Below, in pieces: positions 9,396 through 18,082 of a stretch of 64,000 bases of DNA. Position numbers and translations under genes: made by a program. Within the stretch, counting starts at the first letter, position 1; each line of letters starts with the position of its first letter. Source of the stretch: Bradyrhizobium nivariense (lineage in GTDB: Bacteria; Pseudomonadota; Alphaproteobacteria; Rhizobiales; Xanthobacteraceae); assembly GCF_029846715.1 (NCBI RefSeq), contig NZ_JARVWW010000017.1, positions 116,464-180,463 of the forward strand, read 5' to 3'. The notes beneath the pieces are model-generated. The model had not been told where the DNA came from, did not search any database, and saw nothing but the letters and a program-made list of their open reading frames with translations.

Positions 9396-10142
9396 ATGGC
9401 CGGACATTCCCAATTCAAGAACATCATGCACCGCAAGGGGCGGCAGGATGCCCAGAAGTCGAAACTGTTCGGCAAGCTGGCGCGGGAAATCACCGTCGCA
9501 GCCAAGCTGGGGACGCCCGATCCCAACATGAACCCGCGCCTGCGCGCGGCCATCATCGCGGCGCGCCAGGAAAACATGCCGAAGGACAATATCGAGCGCG
9601 CGGTCAAGAAGGCGCTCGGCAATGAGAGCGAGAACTATGACGAGATCCGCTACGAGGGCTATGGCCCCGGCGGCGTCGCCGTCATCGTCGAGGCGCTGAC
9701 CGACAACCGCAACCGCGCCGCTTCCGACATCCGCTCCTTCTTCACCAAGTCGGGCGGCAATCTCGGCGAAACCGGCTCGGTCTCCTTCATGTTCGACCAT
9801 ACCGGCATCATCGAATACGACCGCAGCGTCGCCTCCGACGATGCGGTGCTGGATGCCGCGATCGAGGCCGGCGCCGACGACGTGATATCGAGCGAAGGCG
9901 GCCACGAAATCTACGCCTCGACCGAAGGCTATCGCGACGTTGCCAAGGCGCTCGAAGCCAAGTTCGGCGAGCCGCGCAAGGCCGCGCTGATCTGGAAGCC
10001 ACAGAACACGATCGCGGTGGACGACGAGACCGGCGAGAAGCTGCTCAAGCTGATGGACCTGCTCAACGAGCACGACGACGTCCAGCACGTCTACGCCAAT
10101 TTCGAGGTGTCGGACGCGCTGCTGGCGAAGATGGGCGGGTAG
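9396..10142 (+). CDS. yebC: YebC/PmpR-family DNA-binding protein
   Basis: 248 residues, the usual length. It opens MAGHSQFKNIMHRKG, the family signature, and continues through NMPKDNIERAVKK and YEGYGPGG. YebC-type proteins are cytosolic three-domain proteins described as transcription regulators and, for some members, as factors that help ribosomes at difficult sequences. It lies just upstream of ruvC-ruvA-ruvB, the normal alpha-proteobacterial order. It is probably a transcription unit leading into the ruv genes, with a 72-base gap. Confidence 0.95.
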   Translation: MAGHSQFKNIMHRKGRQDAQKSKLFGKLAREITVAAKLGTPDPNMNPRLRAAIIAARQENMPKDNIERAVKKALGNESENYDEIRYEGYGPGGVAVIVEALTDNRNRAASDIRSFFTKSGGNLGETGSVSFMFDHTGIIEYDRSVASDDAVLDAAIEAGADDVISSEGGHEIYASTEGYRDVAKALEAKFGEPRKAALIWKPQNTIAVDDETGEKLLKLMDLLNEHDDVQHVYANFEVSDALLAKMGG

Positions 10143-10214
10143 GGGGCCCACTTCCCCTGTTACTTCCGTTCTGTTTCTGTTTCCCCCACGGCAGCCAGCC
10201 GCTATCACTGGCCC

Positions 10215-10742
10215 ATGACTGCGCTCCCGATTCGCGTCCCCGTTCGCATCATCGGCATCGATCCCGGCCTGCGCCGCACCGGTTGGGGTGTGATCGAGGC
10301 CGAGGGTAACCGCCTGATCTACGTTGCCTGCGGCTCGGTGGAACCGCCGGACGATTTGCCGCTCGCAAGCCGGCTGCTCGCGATCCATGAAGGGCTCGCG
10401 GCGGTCCTGTCCGATCACAAGCCGATGGAAGCGGCGGTCGAGCAGACTTTCATCAACAAGGACGGCGCTGCGACACTGAAGCTTGGCCAGGCCCGCGGCA
10501 TTGCCATGCTGGCGCCCGCAATGTTCGGCATCAGTGTTGCCGAATACGCGCCGAACCAGGTGAAAAAGACGGTGGTCGGCGCCGGCCACGCCGACAAGCA
10601 CCAGATCGCGATGATGCTCAAGATTTTGCTGCCCAAGGCCGATCCGCCGTCCGCGGACGCCGCCGACGCGCTCGCCATCGCCATCACCCACGCCCATCAT
10701 CGCCAGAGCACGGCGCTCAGGCTGAAGGTGGTGGGGTTATGA
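10215..10742 (+). CDS. ruvC: Holliday junction endonuclease RuvC
   Basis: 175 residues. The RNase H-like fold is marked by IIGIDPGLRRTGWG (first catalytic Asp), a Glu-containing AVEQTFINKD, and a C-terminal DAADALAIAITHAHH carrying the last acidic residues. RuvC cuts four-way junctions in pairs after RuvAB branch migration during recombination repair. Its last four bases overlap the ruvA start, so translation is coupled. It has normal length and no odd features. Confidence 0.97.
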   Translation: MTALPIRVPVRIIGIDPGLRRTGWGVIEAEGNRLIYVACGSVEPPDDLPLASRLLAIHEGLAAVLSDHKPMEAAVEQTFINKDGAATLKLGQARGIAMLAPAMFGISVAEYAPNQVKKTVVGAGHADKHQIAMMLKILLPKADPPSADAADALAIAITHAHHRQSTALRLKVVGL

Positions 10743-11356
10743 TCGGCAAGCTCAAGGGCCTGATCGATTCCTACGGTGAGGATTTCGTCCTCCTCGACGT
10801 CGGCGGCGTCGGTTACCAGGTGCATTGCTCGACGCGCACGCTCCAGCATCTGCCGTCGCCGGGCGAGGCCGCCGTGCTGTCGATCGAGACCTATGTGCGC
10901 GAGGACCAGATCAAGCTGTTCGGCTTCCGCACCGATCAGGAGCGCGAATGGTTTCGCCTGCTCCAGACCGTGCAGGGCGTCGGCGCCAAGGTCGCGCTCG
11001 CCGTGCTCGGCACGCTACAGCCTTCCGACCTCGCCAACGCGATTGCATTGCGCGACAAGGCCGCGGTGGCGCGCACGCCGGGCGTCGGCCCCAAGGTCGC
11101 CGAGCGCATCGTCACCGAGTTGAAGGACAAGGCGCCGGCCTTCGCCAATGTCGATCCGGCCGTGGTGCATCTTGCCGGTGCCGTCGACGACCAGCGCGCG
11201 CCGCGCCCCGTCGCGGACGCGATCTCCGCGCTGGTCAATCTCGGCTACGGCCAGCCGCAGGCGGCGGCGGCGATTGCATCCGCATCGCGCAGCGCCGGCG
11301 AGAGCGCCGAGACTGCGCAGCTCATCCGGCTAGGCCTGAAGGAGCTGTCGAAGTGA
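10739..11356 (+). CDS. ruvA: Holliday junction DNA helicase subunit RuvA
   Basis: 205 residues. It opens MIGKLKGLIDSYGEDFVLLDVGGVGYQVHCS, the N-terminal OB-fold, continues with helix-hairpin-helix motifs (GVGAKVALAVLG and GVGPKVAERI) and ends with the small domain that contacts RuvB. RuvA tetramers hold the junction in a square-planar form. Its start overlaps the end of ruvC and its stop overlaps the start of the next membrane protein gene, as in a tightly packed operon. Confidence 0.97.
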   Translation: MIGKLKGLIDSYGEDFVLLDVGGVGYQVHCSTRTLQHLPSPGEAAVLSIETYVREDQIKLFGFRTDQEREWFRLLQTVQGVGAKVALAVLGTLQPSDLANAIALRDKAAVARTPGVGPKVAERIVTELKDKAPAFANVDPAVVHLAGAVDDQRAPRPVADAISALVNLGYGQPQAAAAIASASRSAGESAETAQLIRLGLKELSK

Positions 11357-11883
11357 GTGCGGTCCGCGCCAATCCCGTCGCCGTTCTTTTTCGTCGCCTT
11401 TCGCGCGTGGCCGGCATCGTCGTGATTTTCTCCGTTGTGGGGCCGCTGACGATCGCCGCGCTGGTTTCGGTGACGGTGACAGCGCTCGGTGCCGCGGTGC
11501 TGCAGATGTTTCTTGCGCTCCTCGAGCTGGAGGCACTGCGTGCCCTGGTTTCGATCGCGATCGTGCTGCTGGCCATTGCCACGATTCTCGCCTCGTTCCT
11601 TCCCGCAGTCGCCGCCGGCTTAATATTCGCGCTGGCCGCGGTCTACGCGGACCTCAACATGATCTGGATGGCGTGGCTCGCCGCGGCCATGGCCGCCGCC
11701 GGCTTCGTCGCGTTTGGCATGTTCGTTGTGCCCTCCGAAGCCTCAGCGGTGATCTTGCCGAGTGTCCGTTCCGCGCCTGGGGCGCTGAAGCTTTCCGCGA
11801 TGCTCGCCATCGTCGCCGTCATTCCGGCCAGCCTGTGCTGGTGGCTCGCGAAACCGCTGCACCGTGTTATCCTGCCCGCATGA
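11353..11883 (+). CDS. Small integral membrane protein between ruvA and ruvB
   Basis: 176 residues from a GTG at 11353 that overlaps the ruvA stop. Four to five hydrophobic segments are visible (about residues 22-45, 50-68, 72-98, 102-125 and 148-165), with very little polar loop. Its end overlaps the ruvB start. I do not recognise the family. Placement inside the ruv operon suggests co-expression only; no recombination role can be inferred. Coding is supported by stop and start overlaps on both sides and by the GC-rich codon pattern. Confidence 0.75.
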   Translation: MSAVRANPVAVLFRRLSRVAGIVVIFSVVGPLTIAALVSVTVTALGAAVLQMFLALLELEALRALVSIAIVLLAIATILASFLPAVAAGLIFALAAVYADLNMIWMAWLAAAMAAAGFVAFGMFVVPSEASAVILPSVRSAPGALKLSAMLAIVAVIPASLCWWLAKPLHRVILPA

Positions 11884-12932
11884 ATACTCCCCCCCGCATG
11901 GTCACGCCCGAGCGCCGTAGCGACGATGTCGGCGACACCGCGCTGCGGCCGCAATCGCTGTCCGACTTCGTCGGCCAGCAGCAGGCTCGCAAGAATCTCT
12001 CCATTTTCATCGAGGCGGCGCGCAAGCGCGGCGAGGCGCTGGATCATGTGCTGTTCGTCGGTCCGCCGGGCCTCGGCAAGACCACGCTGGCGCAGATCGT
12101 GGCCAAAGAGCTCGGCGTCGGCTTTCGCGCCACATCAGGCCCGGTGATCGCCAAGGCCGGCGATCTCGCCGCGCTGCTTACCAATCTCGAAGAGCGCGAT
12201 GTGCTGTTCATCGACGAGATTCATCGCCTGAGCCCGGCGGTGGAAGAAGTGCTCTATCCCGCGATGGAGGACTTTCAGCTCGACCTCATCATCGGCGAAG
12301 GCCCGGCGGCGCGCTCGGTGAAGATCGAGCTGTCGAAATTCACCCTCGTCGGCGCCACCACGCGCGCCGGTCTGCTCACCAATCCCTTGCGCGACCGCTT
12401 CGGCATTCCGGTCCGGTTGAATTTCTACACGATCGAAGAGCTCGAAAGCATCGTCACCCGTGGTGCCCGCGTGCTCCATGTCGGCATGAGCGCGGACGGC
12501 GCCAACGAGATCGCGCGCCGCGCCCGCGGCACGCCGCGCATCGCCGGCCGGCTGTTGCGCCGCGTGCGCGATTTTGCCTCCGCCGCCGATGCAGCATCGA
12601 TCGACCGCAAGATCGCCGACCACGCGCTGAGCGCGCTCGAGGTCGACGCCGCCGGCTTAGATGCCATGGACCGTCGCTACCTCACGACCATCGCGCAGAA
12701 CTACGGCGGCGGCCCGGTCGGCGTCGAGACCATGGCCGCCGCTCTGTCCGAGCCGCGCGATGCAATCGAAGACATCATCGAGCCCTATCTGATCCAGTGC
12801 GGCTATCTGCAGCGCACTCCGCGCGGCCGCCTGCTCACCTCGCACGCCTTCCGCCATCTCGGCATCAGCGAGCCCTCGCGCGATGCGGCGGCACAGTTCG
12901 GCCTGTTCGGCACCGACGAGAGCGACGACTGA
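11880..12932 (+). CDS. ruvB: Holliday junction ATP-dependent helicase RuvB
   Basis: 350 residues from the ATG at 11880. Walker A is GPPGLGKTTL and Walker B is DEIHRL; sensor region GATTRAGLLTNPLRDRFG and the C-terminal winged helix (GRLLTSHAFRHLG) follow. RuvB forms hexameric rings on either side of RuvA and pumps DNA to move the junction. The open frame extends further upstream, but the ATG at 11880 gives the normal start MNTPPRMVTPERR and overlaps the end of the membrane protein gene. Confidence 0.97.
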   Translation: MNTPPRMVTPERRSDDVGDTALRPQSLSDFVGQQQARKNLSIFIEAARKRGEALDHVLFVGPPGLGKTTLAQIVAKELGVGFRATSGPVIAKAGDLAALLTNLEERDVLFIDEIHRLSPAVEEVLYPAMEDFQLDLIIGEGPAARSVKIELSKFTLVGATTRAGLLTNPLRDRFGIPVRLNFYTIEELESIVTRGARVLHVGMSADGANEIARRARGTPRIAGRLLRRVRDFASAADAASIDRKIADHALSALEVDAAGLDAMDRRYLTTIAQNYGGGPVGVETMAAALSEPRDAIEDIIEPYLIQCGYLQRTPRGRLLTSHAFRHLGISEPSRDAAAQFGLFGTDESDD

Positions 12933-13061
12933 CCTGCGCAAGTGCAGAGTGCTCGGGCTGTCATGAATTTCCGGTAATCTCGTGCAGAGGGTCTGCACAA
13001 ACATACCCCATTTTCGCTCCAATCGGATCGCATCAAGAAGCTGCATCACGATCGGGCTTCC

Positions 13062-13979
13062 ATGATCACGCGTCGTCATCTCATCCGTTCCATCGGCGGC
13101 CTGTCCGCTCTCGCCGTCTCGACCGCCGCCTATGGCGTCGGCGTCGAGCCGGTGCTGCGGCTTAGCGTCACCCGCTATCATCCGACCCCGCGGCAATGGC
13201 CATCGGATTTTCCGCTGAAGATCGCCGTGATCGCCGACATCCATGCCTGCGATCCCTGGATGTCGCTGGAGCGGATCGAGGCCATCGTCGATCGCACCAA
13301 CGCGCTGAATGCGGATATCATCGTGCTGCTCGGCGACTATGTCGCCGGCCTGCACCAGGTCACGCGCATCATTCCGGCGAGCGAATGGGCCAAGGTACTG
13401 GCCGGCCTCAGGGCGCCGCTCGGCGTCCATGCCGTCATGGGCAATCACGACTATTGGGAGGATAGGACCGTGCAGCAGGCAGGGCACGGGACGACGATCG
13501 CGCATCGTGCGCTGGAGGCCGCCGGCATTCCCGTCTACGAGAACGACGCCGTGCGCCTCACCAAGGACGGCCGCCCGTTCTGGCTCGCCGGCCTCGGCGA
13601 TCAGCTCGCCTTTCTGCCGGCGCGGCGCTTCCGGACAACGGGGCGCTTCGGTGCCGACGATCTCGCCGCGACGCTCGCAAAGGTCACCGACGACGCGCCG
13701 GTGATCCTGCTCGCGCATGAGCCCAACATCGCGCCGCGCGTGCCCGCGCGCGTCGCGCTGCAACTGTCCGGCCACACCCATGGCGGCCAGATCCGCCTGC
13801 TCGGCTGGTCGCCGGCGGTTTCGCGGCAGCATGGCCTCCGGCTCGCTTACGGTCACTTTCGGCTCAAATGCGACGTCATCGTTTCCGGCGGCCTCGGTTG
13901 CAGCCTCATGCCGGTCCGCGTCGGCGTGCCGCCGGAGATCGTCGAGGTGACGCTGGGGCGGGGGCCGGTGGTGGCGTAG
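13062..13979 (+). CDS. Tat-exported metallophosphoesterase (YkuE-like)
   Basis: 305 residues. An N-terminal twin-arginine-like signal (ITRRHLIRSIGG and a short hydrophobic run) suggests export. The calcineurin-type metal motifs are clear: IADIHACD, LGDYVAG, GNHDYW, LLAHEPN and SGHTHGGQ. YkuE-type relatives act at the membrane or periplasm on lipid or phosphodiester substrates. Spacing from ruvB is 129 bases, so it is probably separately transcribed. The exact substrate is not readable. Confidence 0.87.
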   Translation: MITRRHLIRSIGGLSALAVSTAAYGVGVEPVLRLSVTRYHPTPRQWPSDFPLKIAVIADIHACDPWMSLERIEAIVDRTNALNADIIVLLGDYVAGLHQVTRIIPASEWAKVLAGLRAPLGVHAVMGNHDYWEDRTVQQAGHGTTIAHRALEAAGIPVYENDAVRLTKDGRPFWLAGLGDQLAFLPARRFRTTGRFGADDLAATLAKVTDDAPVILLAHEPNIAPRVPARVALQLSGHTHGGQIRLLGWSPAVSRQHGLRLAYGHFRLKCDVIVSGGLGCSLMPVRVGVPPEIVEVTLGRGPVVA

Positions 13980-14036
13980 TCGCTAAATTTCGGCAGGCGT
14001 CTGGGCACATGCCTGGGGCTGCGCTATACTGATCTG

Positions 14037-14246
14037 ATGAATTCTGCCATCGAGAAAGCTGTCGAAGCCCTTGAGTTGCTGCCTGAGGAGATGCAGGGGG
14101 CAGCGGCTGATTATCTGTTGTCCCAAGCCAAGAAGTTTCGAGCGCTCAAAGACGCGATCGATGAAGGGATGACAGACGTGGAAGCCGGACGCGTAGTCCC
14201 GTGGGACCTCGGCGAATTCCTCAGGCAAACTCGGGCGAAGCGATAG
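14037..14246 (+). CDS. Small antitoxin-like protein of a ParE/RelE-type pair
   Basis: 69 residues with many acidic and Ala/Leu helices and a DVEAGRVVPWD segment near the C-terminus, which resembles the toxin-wrapping tail of small RelE/ParE antitoxins. It lies 8 bases upstream of a ParE-like reading frame in the usual antitoxin-first order. No DNA-binding motif is obvious. The toxin next to it is frameshifted, so it may now be an orphan. Confidence 0.6.
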   Translation: MNSAIEKAVEALELLPEEMQGAAADYLLSQAKKFRALKDAIDEGMTDVEAGRVVPWDLGEFLRQTRAKR

Positions 14247-14254
14247 GGGGCCGC

Positions 14255-14543
14255 GTGCAGGTTGTTCTGTCCTTGCGCGCTCGCACAGACCTTCTTGAGA
14301 TCCATTCATATCTCGCCGGGCGTAGTTCGGCTGCAGCGGATCGATTGGCCGCAAGATTCTCAGAGCGGTTCGATGAGCTACGGAAGTTCCCCCCTTATGG
14401 GGCCGGATCGGAGTGAGTTGAGGGTGTCACTTCGAGGTTTGTCGATTGACGGTTATATCGCTTTTTACCTCGTCGAGCTTGATCGAATAGTCATTGTGCG
14501 AGTGTTGGATGGACGTCGCGATATAGAGCGAGAGTTTTCGTAA
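14255..14543 (+). pseudogene. ParE/RelE-type toxin, frameshifted
   Basis: From a GTG at 14255, one frame gives VVLSLRARTDLLEIHSYL and runs to a stop at 14416. The normal continuation, FPLMGPDRSELR and then GYIAFYLVELDRIVIVRVL, lies in the next frame and ends at 14543. The switch falls in a run of six C near 14391-14396; five C would restore one 95-residue ParE-like protein. ParE toxins poison gyrase or, in RelE relatives, cut mRNA. This is either a real loss-of-function mutation, a phase-variable tract, or a sequencing error. The stop overlaps the ybgC start (TAATG). Confidence 0.75.
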
Positions 14544-14644
14544 TGACAGCTCATCTCGACGGCGAGATCCGCGATGGCCGCCACCACATGCAGGTCCGCG
14601 TCTATTACGAGGACACGGATTTCTCTGACTGGACGTTGTCGTAA
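14543..14644 (+). pseudogene. ybgC: ybgC (acyl-CoA thioesterase) 5' fragment, cut by the island
   Basis: The ATG at 14543 opens MTAHLDGEIRDGRHHMQ and continues RVYYEDTDFS, the N-terminal signature of YbgC, the Tol-Pal-associated hotdog thioesterase that normally follows the ruv region in Bradyrhizobium. The next expected residues (G-I-V-Y-H-A-N-Y) are missing; instead DWTLS and a stop follow. Homology therefore ends near base 14626-14629. The rest of the gene should lie at the other end of the inserted element, outside this window, unless a duplicate restores it. Confidence 0.8.
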
Positions 14645-16308
14645 CAGATAAACCTGCTGATGTTCCCTGTTTTGGGGCAGTTTTCTGGGAAAGCCTGCGT
14701 GCTGAAAAGGGCTGCGGCGTTCAAATACGGGGTGTATTCGTAGGGCATCCGCTTGCGTACCGGATGCACTATAATGCAGTCGACCAAGTTACGGAAAGCG
14801 ACACGAGTCTCGATCGCCTTCGGATTTGTTCTGAGCGCGGTGACCAGTCTCTTTGCCTCCGAACAATATCGGTCGCCAAACCTCGGATGATCGAATGGAA
14901 TCACGTTTTCGCCACCGTTGCGGAGCAACCGCAGGCGCTCCTCGACAGTTTGCCGCTCCGCGTCACATTCATCTATCCGCTTGACCAACTCATCCGGCTT
15001 GCGACGGCTGTTCGCGATCGCATATGACAAGCGTTCGATCTCAGTGTTCAGCACATTCCGCCGACGCTCTAGGTTAGAGCGTTCGCTGTTCTTTTGCTGA
15101 TCGCTCTTCCGCTCCTCCTTCCAGGCACGCATCGCCTCTTCAATGGCTTTCGGAGAAAGCAACCTTACTTCCATTTTCTCCGCAACATCCTTCAGTAGAA
15201 CGTCCATATCAAAGCTGCGGGTATGCTCGCAGGTGCCTCGCTGATGCGCGTTGGCGCATGCGGCGCGTGGTCCGCCATTCCGGGAGGATTGAGCGATGCG
15301 CATAGGGCCATTGCAAACGCCGCACCGAAGGACTCCTGCAAGCGGATGCTCGTTGTTGCGTGGGACCACGTGTCGGCGCCGCGGCTTGCCGGTCGGTCCG
15401 AACATGTGGATAGCGCGCTCACTGCGAACCTTCTGCGCTCGATCCCAGAGCGCTTGGGGAACGATCCGCAGCTCGGCGTTTTTCACGATGATGTGGCGTT
15501 CTTCCGGGTTGCGGCGCTTCTGCTTCTTTTGCGTTTCCGGATTGAGAATTGTTGAGCGAACATTCCAATGTATTTCGCCGATATACAGTTCGTTGCCGAT
15601 AATGCCGCGACCATGGCGGCCGCCAGTGATGCACTGATGATTCCAGGTGGTACGACCAGCCTTGTTCTTATGACGAGTGGCCCCAGGCGAGGGCACGCCT
15701 TCGCGGGTGAGATCGGCGGCGATATCTCGCGTTGAACGGCCCGACGTATACTCGATGAAGATACGGCGCACGATCTTCGCTTCGCTCTCATCGATCATCC
15801 GCTCGCCAGGCGCGCCCGGCCTGGGCCGATAACCATAGGCGTATGAGCCGGGAATTCTTCCGTTGCTGACAGCGTTATCGTGCCCGCGCCGAACCTTGTC
15901 GGCGAGCTGTGGCTTGTAGATCGTGTTGTACAGACTTGCGATGCTGATATCAGTCGCCGTCGCATAAACGCCTTTCTGGTCCATCAGCTCAACGCGGTTG
16001 AACTCAAGCACCTGCTTGAGCCGCTGGATTGTGGCGGGGTCGCGCGACAAGCGGTCGAAATGCTCGACGATGATCACCTCGAAGTCTTGCTTTCGCACAC
16101 CCTCGAGCAAACGCTGATAGCCATCGCGCTTGTCTTCGGTAAGGCCAGACCTTGCAGCGTCGACAAATTCACCAACGACATCGAGGCTATTGCGGGCGGC
16201 GACCTTCCGGCAGAGTAATAGCTGACCATCAATCGAGGTCACTTTTTGCATGTCGCTCGAGTAGCGGGCGTATATCGCGGCCCTCTTTTTTTGTGATGGT
16301 GTCGCCAT
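14605..16308 (-). CDS. Large serine recombinase (integrase/excisionase of the island)
   Basis: 567 residues. Residues of about 8-150 are the resolvase catalytic domain with YARYSSDMQ (probable nucleophile Ser17) and EHFDRLSRDP. They are followed by a Recombinase domain (RGHDNAVSNGRIPGSYAYGY, then RIFIEYTSGRSTRDIA), a zinc-ribbon (CGVCNG with a later Cys-rich CANAHQRGTCEH) and a coiled-coil rich C-terminus. Such enzymes cut and join attachment sites. The stop codon lies inside the ybgC remnant on the opposite strand, so the last residues are encoded by host-derived DNA. It probably catalyses integration of this element at ybgC. Confidence 0.92.
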   Translation of the reverse strand: MATPSQKKRAAIYARYSSDMQKVTSIDGQLLLCRKVAARNSLDVVGEFVDAARSGLTEDKRDGYQRLLEGVRKQDFEVIIVEHFDRLSRDPATIQRLKQVLEFNRVELMDQKGVYATATDISIASLYNTIYKPQLADKVRRGHDNAVSNGRIPGSYAYGYRPRPGAPGERMIDESEAKIVRRIFIEYTSGRSTRDIAADLTREGVPSPGATRHKNKAGRTTWNHQCITGGRHGRGIIGNELYIGEIHWNVRSTILNPETQKKQKRRNPEERHIIVKNAELRIVPQALWDRAQKVRSERAIHMFGPTGKPRRRHVVPRNNEHPLAGVLRCGVCNGPMRIAQSSRNGGPRAACANAHQRGTCEHTRSFDMDVLLKDVAEKMEVRLLSPKAIEEAMRAWKEERKSDQQKNSERSNLERRRNVLNTEIERLSYAIANSRRKPDELVKRIDECDAERQTVEERLRLLRNGGENVIPFDHPRFGDRYCSEAKRLVTALRTNPKAIETRVAFRNLVDCIIVHPVRKRMPYEYTPYLNAAALFSTQAFPENCPKTGNISRFICYDNVQSEKSVSS

Positions 16309-16492
16309 CCCGTTCCCCTATCGACTGCCCCGAAACGCGTTGTTCATCCCGCGCAAGCTGCCGTCCAATGGCACGCGCCAGCTCAAGCCAAATTTCCTCA
16401 TTGTTGGGATTGTCCCAACTTTGCAGGTGAGAAGGATCAAGCGATCGGATGATCGCCTTTCGGCCCCGAGGCGATCGGATTCGGGTACGCAT
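16229..16492 (-). CDS. Small hypothetical protein upstream of the recombinase
   Basis: 87 residues, on the same strand and overlapping the start of the recombinase gene by 80 bases. The protein is rich in charged residues, with a WDNPNNEEIWLELARAIGRQLAR core that looks helical. No known domain is recognised. Its position suggests co-transcription and perhaps a role in controlling recombination direction, but that is inference from position only. Confidence 0.45.
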   Translation of the reverse strand: MRTRIRSPRGRKAIIRSLDPSHLQSWDNPNNEEIWLELARAIGRQLARDEQRVSGQSIGERDGDTITKKEGRDIRPLLERHAKSDLD

Positions 16493-17211
16493 TACAGCAA
16501 ATCCTCCAGAAGCTACCGTAAATTTCCAGCGCGCGCTATGGATCGGCGACAGGGGTCACGTGCGGCGTTCGCATGCTCCGTTCGGAGGCTCGATCGAAGC
16601 CCCTGCATTCGGCTTTCGCTCGATGCGGATCGCCATCCAGCAGCAGCCTCAGTCGGCAAGCACCATGACCTGACAAGAGTCACGACAGGGCGACGGATGA
16701 CTTTTGCTCCTGCGGCGCTCATGGAAGTCTCAATCGGCAATGGCGAGTCTATTCTTGTTGACTGTTGCAGTTGTGAATGAAAATGAGATTCTTCGAATAT
16801 CGGGCGCGAGCGTGTCGCTGCGAAGATAATCGTAGGCCGGAGGGAATTTGCTAAGCAAAGCGGAGTAGTCATACTTGTGTCTGAGAGTGCGAGACATCCG
16901 ATTGATCGCGTTCATAGCTTGACGACGCCGTTTCGCGTCATCACAGGACGAACGTCATTGAACCGGACGCAAAACACGTCGGGGTCGCACCGACCCACTG
17001 GCGTGCGACTCCGCGACCGGATGGATCTAACTGCTTGCGCGCGCCTGCGACGCCAATCCTCTGCCAACTCCTGGCAACCATCGGAGCCGGCATCTGCCGC
17101 CCTGCGGGAGATGACGCCAAAGCAGCTGACTGCGATTGGACTTGCCCCACCTTCCACATGTCATATCGAACAACGTCCCAGCACTGCGGGCGAGAACCCC
17201 TTCTGTGCTTG
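16493..17211. other. Region without a convincing gene
   Basis: Short frames exist on both strands but none has family features or good start context. It probably contains decayed island DNA. Confidence 0.4.
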
Positions 17212-17670
17212 GAGGCGCAGTTCTTCAAGTTCTATGCAGGCTCCAAGCTCGGAGACGCAAAGATCAAGTCCGTCCATGTCAATGATGCGCTTCGTGAACT
17301 AGAGACGGCCGACGTCGGCTACGTCTCCTATCTCGTCAATAAATATCCATTCCTCTGGAGCATGTCGGGGCCGAACCCAACCGAAGCATTCAAAGGCGAA
17401 GCCTCGTTGCTCCAGACTTACGACATATTGAGCGAGATTTCTCACCCAAACGGCCTTGGCACACAATACCTCTACCCGGCTGCCGATGCGCCGGACAATT
17501 CGGAAGTTATGGCTTTCTATCGCTACATGACTGGTGCTGCGATTTGGCAGGCTCATCACCTACTCGCTGCACTCGATCGGATGGAAACATTCCCAGATCG
17601 TTTCGTCGCGAAATTCCCTGATAGGACCCAGTTCTCCGATGACAATCCGCTCCGGAGCAACTCGGGCTAA
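17212..17670 (+). pseudogene. Hypothetical protein remnant
   Basis: An open frame that continues from further upstream (first start codon at 17035) gives about 150 plausible residues here, including LRELETADVGYVSYLVNK and ILSEISHPNG, ending at a TAA/TAG-bounded stop near 17670. The codon usage and composition look protein-like only after about 17212. The SEISHPNG stretch faintly recalls proteins of the DUF5677 type, but this is not firm. No good start lies at the point where the coding look begins, so it is probably a truncated gene. Confidence 0.35.
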
Positions 17671-17869
17671 AAAACGGGCTTACGCCGATACGGAAGCGGG
17701 ATCGCGGGGAATGCCTTCCCCCTGGTCGGCGCCGCGGTCGCCGACGCCCCCCTTTCTGCGGGGAGGCCCCCGCAACGCCCCCATTTGAGTGAGAGGACGG
17801 ATCGGCTTCGCCGTGACGGGTTTGAAGATCGGAGGAGAGGCCTCCGGCGCCCCTCATGGAGATTGTCCC

Positions 17870-18082
17870 ATGACCCAAGTCGAGGTTCTAAGCGCCCTGC
17901 AGGTTCACGCGGGCGGATACAAGGTTGACGTCAGCCGTGGTGAGCGCGTCGGCCGCGTGTCCTCAGAGTGGTTCTCCCGGCCCGCCGACGAGCGGTACCT
18001 GTCGTTGTCGGATCTCTACGCGGCTGCGCGCGGCCGCACCGAACGGAGCCGGACACGCGCGGTGGAAAGCGCAGCGATACGC
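17870..18082 (+). pseudogene. DUF932-family protein, N-terminal fragment
   Basis: The ATG at 17870 is preceded by a GC-rich leader and opens MTQVEVLSALQVHAGGYKVD, continuing RVSSEWFSRPADERYLSL and LYAAARGRTERSRTR. This is the N-terminal pattern of DUF932 (phage/plasmid-like) proteins frequent on conjugative elements. After about residue 71 the match stops, while a full family member has more than 200 further residues. The frame runs on to 18256 in unrelated sequence that is antisense to the next gene. A rearrangement has joined the two. Confidence 0.6.

Noticed and set aside
14400..16500. tRNA gene at the island junction
   Set aside because: No tRNA-like cloverleaf or T-loop sequence is seen; the break is inside ybgC.
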